Positions 29,204-30,000 of a DNA stretch of 30,000 nucleotides are shown one piece after another. Source of the stretch: Actinidia chinensis (lineage: Eukaryota > Streptophyta > Magnoliopsida > Ericales > Actinidiaceae); assembly GCA_009663005.1 (NCBI GenBank), contig CM018892.1, positions 6,517,393-6,547,392 of the forward strand, read 5' to 3'. The notes under the pieces were generated by a model. That model did no database searches, was not told the DNA's origin, and saw nothing but the letters and a program-made list of their open reading frames with translations. Each line of letters opens with the position of its first letter. Position 1 is the stretch's first letter. A program made the translations under genes and the position numbers.

Positions 29204-30000
29204 TGTTGAAATAAGTTTTGATGATTACAATTATTTAAAACAAATTCAAAACTTGCCATTCTTTTAAAAAGATCCATACTTTTAAAATGGCCTTGCACAT
29301 GACTAAATGAAGTTTTGGAAATATTTACAATCACAAGCAATGCATTTGAAACTATACAAGTGATAAAAAGATGATCACAACATTTAACAAAAGAAGAAAA
29401 GCAACCAGTGAAACGTCAAATAGGAAAATAAAAACAAAGTTCTCTATCCAAAGATGGCTTCTCTGAAAAGACAGTGTAAAACCGACCGAAGTTCATGTTC
29501 GGATAACCGAAGTTATGAAACCAAAGTCCCAGAGCACAGACCGAATGTCAAGAACACTTCGACTAATTTCTAAACAAAATAACTCTCTGGAACTAAAGGC
29601 AAATTTCAATCGAAGTCAAGTTCGGTTCAGCCGAAGTGTCTGAAGACTTCGATCGAAGTTCAGAAGATCAATGCAGAGCACAAATAGAGCACAAAACAAA
29701 GCACTAACGCAAGCTACTGGAAATACAAGCAAAACTCCACTGAAGTTGAAGTTCGGTCCAACCAAAGTTTAGAAAAAGTCAGACCAAAGTTAATAAATAG
29801 GAACAAGGCACAAAAACAGAGCATTGAGGCAAGCTACTGGAAATAACAGGCAAAGTTCAATCGAAATTCATAGATCTAACGGCTGGGATTAAATCAGAAC
29901 GGGTCCCTACAGCACATTAAATGCTGCAATGTCTCTTTTGAGCTTGGGCTTTTAAAAACAAACCCTTGGGACTGTTGGAAAGGTATTGAAGTGATTCAAA
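29204..30000 (+). repeat. 3' LTR of the Sirevirus-like element, cut by the window edge
   Basis: It starts TGTTGAAATAAG directly after a polypurine tract and aligns with the 5' LTR from 12137 to about 13075. Shared anchors are GGCCTTGCACATGACTAAA, CCAAAGTCCCAGAGCACAGA and TCTGAAGACTTCGA. Relative to the 5' copy it lacks about 90 bp in the third repeat unit (after 29870), where several CCGAAGT motifs are missing. Roughly 490 bp should continue beyond position 30000. Confidence 0.88.

Larger units (their letters stand above)
12137..30000 (+). mobile_element. Sirevirus-like Copia retrotransposon, carrying a nested gypsy element
   Basis: The element starts at 12137 inside the Copia-A integrase and runs past the window edge. 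It has long LTRs (5' copy 1429 bp), a tRNA-Met primer site, gag, pol in Copia order (protease, integrase, RT, RNase H), a third envelope-like gene downstream of pol, and several purine tracts before the 3' LTR. The third gene, large LTRs with clustered palindromic motifs and multiple polypurine tracts are the features used to define plant Sireviruses. About 8.2 kb of it (14864-23083) is a nested gypsy element; without that, the visible part is about 9.6 kb. All genes are broken. Confidence 0.85.

Noticed and set aside
1..30000. CRISPR array, tRNA, rRNA, riboswitch, bacterial operon or phage genes
   Set aside because: There are no regularly spaced repeats with unique spacers and no tRNA-like cloverleaf was noticed. 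The tRNA-complementary 12-14-mers are primer sites of retroelements.

Overview
This window looks like AT-rich, gene-poor nuclear DNA of a flowering plant, probably pericentromeric or other heterochromatin. The evidence is primer-binding sites complementary to plant initiator methionine tRNA, Ty1-copia and Ty3-gypsy polyproteins of plant type, and small inverted-repeat (MITE-like) elements. I found no host gene, rRNA, tRNA, CRISPR array or bacterial-type operon. Every coding signal I can support belongs to a retrotransposon, and all are broken by stops and single-base frame changes. The species cannot be named from sequence alone.

Region 1-5.5 kb is a mosaic of non-coding repeats. It has a ~570-bp foldback palindrome (143-712) between two ~130-bp direct repeats, a probable solo LTR (about 2160-3220), a weak small inverted-repeat element (3610-3862), a clearer MITE with an extra copy of its own end inside it (4003-4420), and an LTR-like fragment on the minus strand with a TATA box (4980-5470).

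Region 5.5-30 kb is best read as three retrotransposons nested like Russian dolls. (1) Copia-A on the + strand has a 5' LTR at about 5525-7023, a tRNA-Met primer site at 7026, a long leader that itself seems to carry a ~2.5-kb insertion (7952-10472), and a decayed gag-protease-integrase. It stops abruptly inside the integrase at 12136. (2) A Sirevirus-like Copia element on the + strand starts at 12137. Its 5' LTR is 12137-13565, followed by primer site, gag, pol, an envelope-like third gene, several polypurine tracts and the first 797 bp of the 3' LTR at the window edge. (3) A Ty3-gypsy chromovirus on the - strand (14864-23083) sits inside the Sirevirus gag, flanked by the 5-bp duplication GATAA. 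It has both LTRs, primer site, polypurine tract, gag, protease, RT, RNase H, integrase and a chromodomain remnant.

The rest of Copia-A should lie beyond position 30000. The nesting gives a relative order of insertion: Copia-A first, then the Sirevirus, then the gypsy element. By eye, however, the innermost element has more divergent LTRs than its host, which is the wrong way round for a simple clock. That, together with the many single-base indels, raises the question of base-level sequence errors. I do not see a previously undescribed biological system. The most interesting items are the nesting, the envelope-like gene with its 15-residue repeats, the clustered palindromic motifs in the Sirevirus LTR and pol-env spacer, and the foldback palindrome.
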